Source of the DNA: JBPCRW01 sp050996405
Lineage (GTDB): Bacteria > Acidobacteriota > Blastocatellia > Pyrinomonadales > Pyrinomonadaceae
Assembly (NCBI GenBank): GCA_050996405.1
Contig: JBPCRW010000161.1
Span: 1 to 19,802 of the forward strand
DNA length: 19,802 nucleotides
Reading direction: 5' to 3'
The stretch's first letter is position 1. Each line of letters opens with the position of its first letter. This document shows positions 1 through 7,252 of the stretch, one piece after another. The notes under the pieces were generated by a model. The model was given only the letters and a program-made list of their open reading frames with translations, ran no database searches and was not told the DNA's origin. The position numbers were made by a program, and so were the translations under genes.

Positions 1-822
1 CGCGTCGGGCGTGATTATTCCGAAATTATCTTTTTCGCCCGCCGGAATTTTCCTTTTGATTCTGAGCAGGTTTCGGGTTTCTTCGACGGCATCGTTAAAA
101 CCCTTATCCGTTTTGGCGGTTATTTCAAAAGACAATGGGCGGCTCAATGTAAATCCGCCGAAATTCGCGCCGTAAGTTTTCAGCGGAAGCTGGACGAAAA
201 CGTCCATCGGCTGACCGAAAACAGTTCCTTTTGCAGTCGCCACGCCGACGACTTTATATGGGATTCCGCGAACGTAAATTTCCTCGCCGATTGGCGAGCC
301 GTATGGAAAAAGTTTGTCCGCTACATCCGCCCCGATAAAAGCCACGCGGGCGGAATTGCTATTTTCCGCTTCGGTAAAATATCTGCCGTCGGCAACGTCA
401 ATGTTTTCAATATCGGCGATAACAGGCTCTGCGCCGTCAACGCGCACATCCTGAAGTATCGCGTCGCCGCGTTTGACATCGGCATTTGTGCCGCGCGCTT
501 TCGCGCCGATTTGGTTAACCAATTGCGCGTGACTTTTAATAAAATCGTAATCTTCAAAGGTCAGAGGTTTATTGCGACGCTGCGCGGCGGCAAATGCGTC
601 TGTGTCTTTAAAATCTTCTAAACTAAACTGCTGAACCGTAAATGATTTCGAGCCGATTCCGGCGATTTTCTCGTCAACGTAAGAATTAAATCCTTGCAGC
701 AAAGACAGCACGACCATAAACGCCGTCACGCCGATAATCATTCCGAACAGCGTTAGAAACGAGCGCAGTTTATGCGCCCAAATCGCCGCTAATGCAAGTT
801 TTAAAGTTTCTGCGATATTCAT
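1..822 (-). CDS. MacB/FtsX-like ABC transporter permease (C-terminus cut by window edge)
   Basis: The reverse-strand frame is open for 274 codons from an ATG at 822 to the window edge, so the protein is incomplete at its C-terminus. The N-terminus reads MNIAETLKLALAAIWAHKLR followed by a hydrophobic segment (about residues 20-45, FLTLFGMIIGVTAFMVVLSL), the usual first membrane helix of MacB-type permeases. The rest (about 46-274) is the start of the periplasmic MacB core domain, with the family-like phrases AFIGADVADKLFP and YKVVGVA. The C-terminal FtsX domain with three further helices would lie outside the window. It is the third gene of the order adaptor, ATPase, permease, and separate ATPase and permease genes are common for this family. 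I infer export of a small molecule or peptide across the inner membrane, coupled through the adaptor to an outer-membrane channel. No clear Shine-Dalgarno precedes the start. The substrate is unknown. Confidence 0.85.
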   Translation of the reverse strand, partial: MNIAETLKLALAAIWAHKLRSFLTLFGMIIGVTAFMVVLSLLQGFNSYVDEKIAGIGSKSFTVQQFSLEDFKDTDAFAAAQRRNKPLTFEDYDFIKSHAQLVNQIGAKARGTNADVKRGDAILQDVRVDGAEPVIADIENIDVADGRYFTEAENSNSARVAFIGADVADKLFPYGSPIGEEIYVRGIPYKVVGVATAKGTVFGQPMDVFVQLPLKTYGANFGGFTLSRPLSFEITAKTDKGFNDAVEETRNLLRIKRKIPAGEKDNFGIITPDA

Positions 823-1012
823 AAAACAATTAACCGTTAATCGAATTAGCTTTTAATTATACGGCTAAAATTGATTAAAGTTCAGCGCGAATCGAAGATT
901 GCAAGCGGAAAATTATGAAAGTAAAAATTAAAAAGTAACGGCGGAATTTTATGAAAATGATTGCGCCTTTATAAACCTGAAATAAAAACGCCGCGAAAGC
1001 GACATTGCCGTT
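823..1012. other. intergenic gap within the exporter operon, no gene seen
   Basis: This AT-rich spacer lies between the ATPase stop and the permease start. I see no convincing open frame, terminator hairpin or promoter, so the permease is probably read through from the ATPase gene. Confidence 0.4.
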
Positions 1013-1759
1013 TTATTTAATTCGTTCATCCTTCTCGATTTTGCCGTCGCGGATGGTGATGACGCGGTGCGCGCGTTCGGCGATGTCGTGTTCGTGCGTG
1101 ACGAGAATTATAGTGTTGCCGTCCGAATGCAGTTTTTCAAACAAAGCCATAATTTCATAACTGGTTTTTGTGTCCAATGCGCCGGTCGGCTCGTCCGCCA
1201 GCAAAATCGAAGGATGATTAACCAATGCGCGGGCAATCGCCACGCGCTGACGCTGCCCGCCGGAAAGCTCGTTCGGGCGGTGCAGAACGCGGTCGCCGAG
1301 TTCGACCGAAGCCAGCACATTTTTAGCGCGTTCCTGACGGTCTGCGGAATTCATTCCGGCGTAAATCAAAGGCAGTTCGACGTTGTGCAGAGCGGTTGCC
1401 CGCGCCAGCAAATTAAAGGTCTGAAAGACGAAACCGATTTCCTTGTTGCGAATCCGCGCCAGTTCGTCATCGGTCATTTCCGCGACCTGATGCCCGTTAA
1501 TCCAATACTCGCCCTTGCTCGGCGAATCCAGACAGCCGATGAGATTCATGAGCGTGGATTTGCCAGAGCCGGACGGTCCGATAATCGCCAGATATTCGCC
1601 CTTCTTAACTTCAAACGAAACGTCGCGCAAGGCATGTAATTCTTCCGTTCCCATCTGGTAAGTTTTCCAGATATTCCGCATCGAAATCAATGCCGAAGGC
1701 GGCTGCATCACCGCGCCGATTGAATTATATGAATCGTCGTTTCCGTTTTCTAAAGACAT
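1013..1759 (-). CDS. ABC transporter ATP-binding protein, MacB/LolD-type
   Basis: The 248-residue nucleotide-binding subunit has all core ABC motifs: Walker A GPSGSGKST (61-69), Q-loop Gln113 in VFQTFNLL, signature LSGGQRQRVAIARAL (165-179), Walker B ILLADE with catalytic Glu190, D-loop GALD and H-loop His222. The motif spacing and the phrases LMNLIGCLD and ADEPTGALDT are typical of the LolD/MacB/FtsE group, which energises FtsX-like permeases. It should hydrolyse ATP at the inner face of the cytoplasmic membrane and pair with the permease encoded next. The first 25 or so residues (to MQPPSALI) are not typical of the family, so Met18 or Met27 could be the real start. The ATG at 1759 lies only five bases from a long palindrome and has no Shine-Dalgarno. 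Confidence 0.95.
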   Translation of the reverse strand: MSLENGNDDSYNSIGAVMQPPSALISMRNIWKTYQMGTEELHALRDVSFEVKKGEYLAIIGPSGSGKSTLMNLIGCLDSPSKGEYWINGHQVAEMTDDELARIRNKEIGFVFQTFNLLARATALHNVELPLIYAGMNSADRQERAKNVLASVELGDRVLHRPNELSGGQRQRVAIARALVNHPSILLADEPTGALDTKTSYEIMALFEKLHSDGNTIILVTHEHDIAERAHRVITIRDGKIEKDERIK

Positions 1760-1764
1760 TTTTT

Positions 1765-1837
1765 AGTGATGAGCGGTGAATGATGAGTGGTAAGTTTTGG
1801 ATTTTCACTATCCACTTACCATTCACCACTCACCACT
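1765..1837. repeat. imperfect palindrome, GTGAGTGGTGAAT family, copy 1
   Basis: The left arm (1765-1794) and right arm (1815-1837) are inverted copies built from the short motif GTGAGTGGTGAAT, with a 7-base insertion in the left arm. It fills nearly all of the space between the adaptor and ATPase genes and ends five bases before the ATPase ATG. A second copy of the family is at 15757-15836. Confidence 0.85.
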
Positions 1838-1840
1838 ATT

Positions 1841-3424
1841 TTAAGATTTGTTTGCGTTTGCGGCGGCGGCTGATTGCGCGGTTTGACGTTTGACGACATC
1901 GCCCTCTTTTAAAGTTTTCAAAACGCGGCTCGGACCAGTAATTACTTCATCGCCTTCATTCACTCCGCTGGTAATTTGAATATCGGACTCGCCGGAAATT
2001 CCGGTTGTCACTTCGACAAATTTAACTTTATTGCCGTTCAAAACATAAACGCCTTTAATCGGTTTCGGTTTATCGGCGGGCGCGGGGACGCTCGTTTGAA
2101 TCGTCGGCGAAGCGTCGGGCTGTTTTTCGACAATCGCCTGAAGCGGCACGGCAATCACATCCTGCACGGTTTTGGTCGTGATAACGGCGGTCGCGCTCAT
2201 TCCGGGTCGCAGGCTGTCGTGAACGTCGTCGGATAAATCTTTCAGTTGAATAACGACGCGAAATTCTTTTGCTTCCTGCGTGTTGATGTTGGTCGAAAGC
2301 CCGCCGGTCGTCTGCGATTTGCCGAGCGCGAGCGGCGTTTTCTGCGTCACTTCGCCGACGATTTCCTTGTCGCCGAAAGCGTCAACTTTTATTTTGGCTA
2401 GCTGTCCGACTTCGACTTTATCAATTTCGGTTTCGTCAACTTTTACCTCGACATTAACGGTTGACATATCGGCAATCGTCATCAGTGCGGTGGTCGAAAG
2501 CCCTGCGACTGCGAACGTTCCGACTTTCGACGGAATTTCCGCAATCACGCCGTTAATCGGCGCGACCTGCAAAGTTTTGTTGCGCTGATTTTGCTGACCG
2601 CGCAAGAGAGCGGCTTGCTGGTTGGCGCGGCTCTCGCTGGAGTTCGCGCTTAAATTCGCCGTATCGACTCCGCGCTGCGCGTCTTTAATGGCGACGGCTT
2701 GCTGGTTGACTCGCGCTTTGGCTTCGTTGACGCGGCTTTGCGATTCTTTGACGGCGATTTGCTGGGATTGAAGACGCGCTTTAGCGTTTTGCAGGGAAAC
2801 CTGCGCGTTGGCGACGCGGTCTTTCGCGTTGTCGACTTCAAGCCGCGAAACCACGCCGCTTTCCAGTAGATTTTCCGAACGTTTCAATTCACGATTGGCG
2901 GCATTAACTTCAACCTGCGCTTTGTCAACATCAGTTTGCGCGGCAACTACTTGCTGGCGCGCCGAACTCACCTCGACCGATGCCGTGTCAACCGCCGCCT
3001 GATTCGCCGTCAGAGTTTGCTGCGCCTGCGACAGTTGATTTTGCGCGGCTAAAATCTGCGAGCGCGAAACTTGAACATCATTTTGCGAAGCCTGCAGTGC
3101 GGCAAGCTGCGCGTCGGTATTCGATTGCAGCGCGGTCGGGTCGAGACGAACGAGCGGCTGACCTTTTTTCACCTGGTCGCCTTCTTTAACGTAGATTTCC
3201 TCGATGCGCCCCTGCACTTCGCTGGTCAGATTCATAAACTGAATTGGACGCACTTCGCCGGATGCCGTAACGGTCGAACGAAGCTCGTGCCGTTTCTCGA
3301 TTTTGACGGTCACAACTTCCGGCGTGTCTTTGCGGCTGGCAAAAACGCTAATCAGAATAATTGCGATTAAAACGACGAGCGCGGACGCGCCGATGATAAT
3401 TTTTTTGCGTTGGCTAAGAGCCAT
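1841..3424 (-). CDS. MacA/HlyD-family periplasmic adaptor with extended coiled coil
   Basis: This 527-residue membrane-fusion protein begins with a short basic stretch and one membrane anchor (about residues 8-28, IIIGASALVVLIAIILISVF). The barrel-sandwich (lipoyl-like) half-motifs lie at about 60-98 (SEVQGRIEEIYVKEGDQVKK) and 285-320 (APINGVIAEIPSKVGT). Between them, residues 101-283 form a Gln/Ala/Val-rich helical hairpin. A beta-barrel follows at about 323-425 (VDETEIDKVEVGQ, LRPGMSATAVI), then a membrane-proximal domain (about 456-512). Typical MacA proteins are nearer 370-400 residues, and the extra length is mainly in the hairpin. The start is supported by GAGG about ten bases upstream of the ATG. 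It should bridge the permease to an outer-membrane exit duct. It is the first gene of the minus-strand operon, with a candidate promoter just upstream. Confidence 0.93.
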   Translation of the reverse strand: MALSQRKKIIIGASALVVLIAIILISVFASRKDTPEVVTVKIEKRHELRSTVTASGEVRPIQFMNLTSEVQGRIEEIYVKEGDQVKKGQPLVRLDPTALQSNTDAQLAALQASQNDVQVSRSQILAAQNQLSQAQQTLTANQAAVDTASVEVSSARQQVVAAQTDVDKAQVEVNAANRELKRSENLLESGVVSRLEVDNAKDRVANAQVSLQNAKARLQSQQIAVKESQSRVNEAKARVNQQAVAIKDAQRGVDTANLSANSSESRANQQAALLRGQQNQRNKTLQVAPINGVIAEIPSKVGTFAVAGLSTTALMTIADMSTVNVEVKVDETEIDKVEVGQLAKIKVDAFGDKEIVGEVTQKTPLALGKSQTTGGLSTNINTQEAKEFRVVIQLKDLSDDVHDSLRPGMSATAVITTKTVQDVIAVPLQAIVEKQPDASPTIQTSVPAPADKPKPIKGVYVLNGNKVKFVEVTTGISGESDIQITSGVNEGDEVITGPSRVLKTLKEGDVVKRQTAQSAAAANANKS

Positions 3425-3464
3425 TTATTAAATTCCTCGATTGAAGTTTTTTGATTAAAATCAG

Positions 3465-3494
3465 ATTATATAACGCATCGCTTTTGTTTCTTAA
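3465..3494 (-). promoter_or_regulatory. candidate sigma-70-type promoter for the exporter operon
   Basis: On the minus strand a perfect TATAAT (+ strand 3465-3470) is preceded by TTAAGA (+ strand 3489-3494) across an 18-base spacer. It lies about 40 bases upstream of the adaptor ATG, which fits the first gene of the operon. The -35 box matches only 4 of 6, so support is moderate. Confidence 0.45.
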
Positions 3495-3541
3495 TGCGTT
3501 GATTGTTAATACGACAAAAACCGGAAAAGGGTTTCAAAATA

Positions 3542-3634
3542 ATGCAAAGTGCAAAGTGCAAAATGCGAAATCAAAATCAAAATCAAAATCAGTTTATATT
3601 TTGCACTTTGCGTTTTGCATTTTGCACTTTCCTC
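3542..3634. repeat. imperfect palindrome, TGCAAAATGCAAAGT family, copy 1
   Basis: The left arm (about 3542-3570) is built from 7-9-base steps such as TGCAAAGT and TGCAAAAT. The right arm (about 3598-3630) is its inverted counterpart with scattered mismatches. Between the arms sits a run of about four TCAAAA hexamers (about 3570-3590). It lies in the divergent spacer between the exporter operon and the FHA/kinase cluster. A second copy of the family is at 7146-7242. Confidence 0.8.
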
Positions 3635-3713
3635 TATTTACGATTATAAATTTACAAGTTAAAATAACAGCACCGTATTTAGTTCACATCAAACGGGTCG
3701 CAAGGTTAAAAAA

Positions 3714-4289
3714 ATGATAAAATGCCCGATTTGCGGGACGGAAAATCTCGACAGTTCGCAATACTGCGATGAATGCGGCGAAGCGTTGAGACAGGAGCAG
3801 AAAAAAATCAGCGTGCCGGAGTTTCAATCGCAAATGGCAGAGCCGCCGAATTTTCAGCAGGCGAGCAGCGTGACATCAATCGGCATCCCGATTTTCGTTG
3901 ACGAGGCGAACGGCGCGAATGTTTCGGGCGAAGCCGATAACCGGCAGTTGCCGAAAAACATTCACGCGACGCTTTTAATCGAACGCGGCGCGGCGGTCGG
4001 AACAGAATTTCAGCTTTCGGCTGACGAATCCTATATCGGTCGCTGGGATGCCGACAACGGCGTTTTTCCCGACGTAGATTTGGATACGCACGACCCGGAA
4101 GCGAAAGTTTCGCGGCGGCACGCGCGGATAGTCCGCGAAAACGGCAAATATGCGATTGAAGATTTAGGCTCGACAAATGGAACTTTCGTGAATCGCGGCA
4201 GACGATTGCTGCCCGGCACAAGGCAGGTTTTAAACGACGGCGACGAAATTATCGTCGGCAAAACGTTTTTGCGCTTTCATCAAGTTTAA
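3714..4289 (+). CDS. zinc-ribbon plus FHA domain protein
   Basis: This 191-residue soluble protein starts with a small zinc ribbon, CPICG then CDECG (Cys4, Cys7, Cys18, Cys21). After a Gln/Ser-rich linker (25-80) comes one FHA domain (about 85-190). The FHA marks are GR at 109-110, VSRRHARI at 132-139 and LGSTNGTFVN at 151-160, which are the residues that normally bind phosphothreonine. Family knowledge says FHA domains read phosphothreonine on partner proteins. The ribbon has no assigned role, and its four cysteines suggest a structural zinc. The kinase gene begins 32 bases downstream and carries the same ribbon and the same type of FHA domain, so I infer that this is a substrate or reader of that kinase. 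AAGG lies eight bases before the ATG. Confidence 0.92.
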   Translation: MIKCPICGTENLDSSQYCDECGEALRQEQKKISVPEFQSQMAEPPNFQQASSVTSIGIPIFVDEANGANVSGEADNRQLPKNIHATLLIERGAAVGTEFQLSADESYIGRWDADNGVFPDVDLDTHDPEAKVSRRHARIVRENGKYAIEDLGSTNGTFVNRGRRLLPGTRQVLNDGDEIIVGKTFLRFHQV

Positions 4290-4321
4290 TTTAAAAACTT
4301 TTAGATTTTTAGAGTAAAACA

Positions 4322-6595
4322 ATGATTTATTGTCCTGAATGCGGCTTGGAAATTTCACCCGAAGCTATTTTCTGCGGAAACTGCGGAATCGCTCTGACTC
4401 CGATTGTGCCGGTCGGCGGAGAAGCTAAAGACGCTCCGATTTCCGAAGATGAAGCGAACGATATAAACGCGCCGGATGTTTCCGCTTTATCTAACGAAGC
4501 GGCAAAAAACATTCCGGCTTTTGAATCTCCCGAAAAAGAAAATTCCCCGCTTTCAAAAAATGATTTTCAAGATACGGAAAATAAATCCGCAAAATCGGTC
4601 GAAGACTTTCCGCCAACGCCCGCGATTTTAGAAAATTCGACGGTAAAAGTTATCGAGCCTTCGGCTGAAAAAACGGCGGATTCGTTCGGGCAGACTGGTG
4701 AAAACCGGATGTTGAAAACCGAATCGGTCGATGATAAAAATTCTGAATCGGAAAATGTTAAAAACCCGAAAGATAAAGTGGATAATACTGGCGAGGAAAA
4801 CGTCGACCCCGATTTTCAGGCGACCATTCCTTATACTCCGGCAGATTTTGATATTCAAAGTTCAATCGCTTCAAATTTGACGAGCGAAAATTCGCTCGAA
4901 GAATCGGAAAAATTAAAATCGAATAAACTCGCCGCGTCCGATTCGGAAAAATTCGCGGTCGGCGAAAACGCTCCGCCGATTCTGCCGCCCGATATGCCGG
5001 TCGGAAGTTCGAAGCACGATAGTCTCGAACCGACCTTAATTTCCGTCCAGATTTACGACCCGAAAGAGAAAACGACAGATTCAGAATCAAAGACGATTAT
5101 AAAATCGACCGGCGAAGTAAAACCCTCGACGGAACAGCAAAATCCGAAGGCGGCAAAGTCATTTACCAGCCCGAATATCGGCGGCAACGACACCGACGGC
5201 AAAGGCAAAGCTAAACTCAAACCTCTGGACGAAAACACGATTTTAAATAATCGCTACGAAATTGTGCGTAAAATCGGCGGCGGCGGGATGGGTGCGGTTT
5301 ATCTGGCGAGCGACAGAAATCTGGGCGGCGTTAGTCGCGCCGTCAAGGAAATGGTGCAGTCATATATCGAAGACGCACAGCAGGAAAAAGCGGTCAACGA
5401 TTTTCGGCGCGAATCGATGCTGTTGACATCGCTCGAACATCCTTCGATTCCGACGATTTACGATTATTTCTTTGACGAAACGGAAGCCCGTTTTTATCTG
5501 GTGATGAAATGTATTTCGGGCGGCGATTTGTGCGCGCGCCTGCGCGCCGCGCCCGAAGGCAGAATCGACGAGGCGAGCGTCACCGAATGGGCGATTCAAC
5601 TGGCGGATGTTTTGGATTACCTGCATAACCGCCAGCCGCCGATTGTCTATCGTGATTTGAAACCATCAAACATTATGATTGATGGCAACACGGGCAAAGT
5701 AATGCTGATTGATTTCGGCATCGCGCGTTGGGTCAACAAAGAAGAAAAAGGCGTGACGGCGGTCGGCACGATGGGTTACGCGCCGCCCGAATTATTTAGC
5801 GGAAACGTCGAGCCGCGTTCGGATATTTACAGTCTCGGTTCGACGATGTTTCATCTTTTGACCGGCGCAGACCCGCAGAGCAATCCGCTGCTGATTTTCG
5901 ATTTTCAAAAAAATCCGCGCCCGCGCCAGATAAATCCGCAGTTGACCGACCAGATGGAACAAATCCTGATGAAATCGGTCGAATACAGCGCGAGCAAACG
6001 TTTTAATTCCGCCGCCGAACTGCGTGACGCTCTGGTCATTCATCTCGACAATTTGAAAAGAGGCAATGTCACGGTCGGCGCGGGCGAAGGCGCAAAAATA
6101 AACGCGCCAGCCGCAGTTCAACTCGTCTTCTGCGGTTTCTGCGGTCAGAAAATTTTAGCGGCAGATGTGTTTTGCCCATTTTGCGGCGCGCAGCAAACCG
6201 CCAGCGGGCAGTCGGCGCAATCACCAGCCGCTTTTGCCGCGCCAAAGGCGACGACGGCGCGACTGATAATTATCGGCACAAACGAACTCGATTCGCCGGT
6301 TTTTAAATTGGAAAAAGACAATAATCTGGTCGGCAGGCGCGACCCGATGTCAAACATTTTTCCCGAAGTCGATTTGTCGAAATTCGACCCGCAGACAAAG
6401 ATTTCGCGTCGTCACGCCCGCATCTGGCGCGAGCGCGATTCTTTTATGGTCGAAGATTTAGGCTCGTCCAACGGAACGGTTTTAATTAACAAAATTAACG
6501 AATCGCAGAAACTGGCGAAAAATCAGCCGCGCCTTTTAACAAACGGCGACAAAATCCGCGTCGGCGACACGACGCTTTATTTTGTGTCCGAATGA
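4322..6595 (+). CDS. soluble Ser/Thr protein kinase with two zinc ribbons and C-terminal FHA
   Basis: This is a 757-residue protein. Order: zinc ribbon (Cys4, Cys7, Cys18, Cys21); a long, charged, low-complexity linker (about 26-305); a Hanks-type kinase domain (about 312-580); a second zinc ribbon (Cys604, Cys607, Cys618, Cys621); and an FHA domain (about 646-755). Kinase residues are all present: glycine loop GGGGMG (319-324), Lys342 in AVKE, alpha-C Glu364, YRDLKPSN with Asp445 and Lys447, DFG at 464-466 and APPE at 487-490. HRD appears as YRD. No membrane helix or PASTA repeat is visible, so it should be cytoplasmic, unlike PknB/PrkC. The FHA keeps GR (671-672), SRRHAR and LGSSNGT. It probably phosphorylates Thr/Ser on itself or on neighbouring FHA proteins. 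It sits between the FHA gene and the RDD gene with about 30-base gaps, suggesting one operon. Confidence 0.96.
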   Translation: MIYCPECGLEISPEAIFCGNCGIALTPIVPVGGEAKDAPISEDEANDINAPDVSALSNEAAKNIPAFESPEKENSPLSKNDFQDTENKSAKSVEDFPPTPAILENSTVKVIEPSAEKTADSFGQTGENRMLKTESVDDKNSESENVKNPKDKVDNTGEENVDPDFQATIPYTPADFDIQSSIASNLTSENSLEESEKLKSNKLAASDSEKFAVGENAPPILPPDMPVGSSKHDSLEPTLISVQIYDPKEKTTDSESKTIIKSTGEVKPSTEQQNPKAAKSFTSPNIGGNDTDGKGKAKLKPLDENTILNNRYEIVRKIGGGGMGAVYLASDRNLGGVSRAVKEMVQSYIEDAQQEKAVNDFRRESMLLTSLEHPSIPTIYDYFFDETEARFYLVMKCISGGDLCARLRAAPEGRIDEASVTEWAIQLADVLDYLHNRQPPIVYRDLKPSNIMIDGNTGKVMLIDFGIARWVNKEEKGVTAVGTMGYAPPELFSGNVEPRSDIYSLGSTMFHLLTGADPQSNPLLIFDFQKNPRPRQINPQLTDQMEQILMKSVEYSASKRFNSAAELRDALVIHLDNLKRGNVTVGAGEGAKINAPAAVQLVFCGFCGQKILAADVFCPFCGAQQTASGQSAQSPAAFAAPKATTARLIIIGTNELDSPVFKLEKDNNLVGRRDPMSNIFPEVDLSKFDPQTKISRRHARIWRERDSFMVEDLGSSNGTVLINKINESQKLAKNQPRLLTNGDKIRVGDTTLYFVSE

Positions 6596-6627
6596 AAAAT
6601 TCAAAGCGAGAGGAATTATAATTTTTG

Positions 6628-7137
6628 ATGAGCGCGAAAGTGGAGAAAATCGCTTCGGCGGATAAATTTAAATCTAAAGAAATAATCGCCGATTTTCGAC
6701 CTGAACAGTTAAAAGCCCCATTTTCATTACGCTGCGGCGCGTTGATAATTGACTACATTCTTTTTATCGCTGTGCCGGTCGTCGGTCTTTTAATCGGCAG
6801 GCTTTTAGGCGATTCCGGCGGAAAACTTTTAGGCAGCCAACTAAATAATGCCGGTTGGCTGATTGCGTTTTTGATTGCTTTAACAAATTTTATTATTTTT
6901 CCGATGGTCAGCGGGCAGAGTATCGGAAAAATGCTGACCGGATTGCGCGTCGTCAAAACCGACGGCGGCAATCCTTCAATCGCCGCGCTTTTAGTGCGCC
7001 ATTTAATCGGTTATCCGCTAATTTTTTTGACGGGCGGTTTGGGTTTTTTATTGTCAGCGTTTAATTCAAAAGGACGCGCTTTAGATGACTATCTGGCGGG
7101 AACGATTGTTATCTACGGACAACGCCGCGTCAAATAA
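6628..7137 (+). CDS. RDD-family integral membrane protein
   Basis: This small membrane protein has the RDD pattern: Arg and Asp in the first helix (RCGALIIDYILF, about residues 35-46). Three hydrophobic segments follow at about 40-60, 77-97 and 125-145, then a C-terminal RALDDYLAGTIVI motif. Family members are membrane proteins of mostly unknown function, some linked to ion transport. An ATG at 6628 is used here. An in-frame TTG three bases earlier is also possible, because AGGA at 6611-6614 is ten bases from the TTG and thirteen from the ATG. It follows the kinase by about 30 bases, so I infer co-transcription. It could be a membrane target of the kinase, but nothing in the sequence proves it. 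Confidence 0.88.
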   Translation: MSAKVEKIASADKFKSKEIIADFRPEQLKAPFSLRCGALIIDYILFIAVPVVGLLIGRLLGDSGGKLLGSQLNNAGWLIAFLIALTNFIIFPMVSGQSIGKMLTGLRVVKTDGGNPSIAALLVRHLIGYPLIFLTGGLGFLLSAFNSKGRALDDYLAGTIVIYGQRRVK

Positions 7138-7145
7138 TGCAAAAT

Positions 7146-7242
7146 TCAAAATGTAAAATGCAAAATAAAATGCGGAAAATTTATCGCTGTGGTTTTAGCC
7201 GGAGGTCTTCAATTTTGCACTTTGCATTTTACATTTTGCACT
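7146..7242. repeat. imperfect palindrome, TGCAAAATGCAAAGT family, copy 2
   Basis: The left arm (about 7146-7172) and right arm (about 7211-7241) are inverted copies, sharing the unit ATGTAAAATGCAAA and its complement. It occupies most of the spacer between the RDD gene and the phosphatase gene and ends about 11 bases before the phosphatase ATG. The same family occurs at 3542-3634. Confidence 0.8.
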
Positions 7243-7252
7243 AGAAAAAACT

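Noticed and set aside
1067..1639. 190-codon open frame on the plus strand
   Set aside because: It is antisense to the ABC ATPase, whose motifs are complete. The translation has no recognisable domain and reflects codon bias on the opposite strand.
3451..3717. 88-codon plus-strand open frame before the FHA gene
   Set aside because: It translates the TGCAAA-type palindrome and its hexamer run, is low-complexity, and overlaps the real FHA start by four bases.
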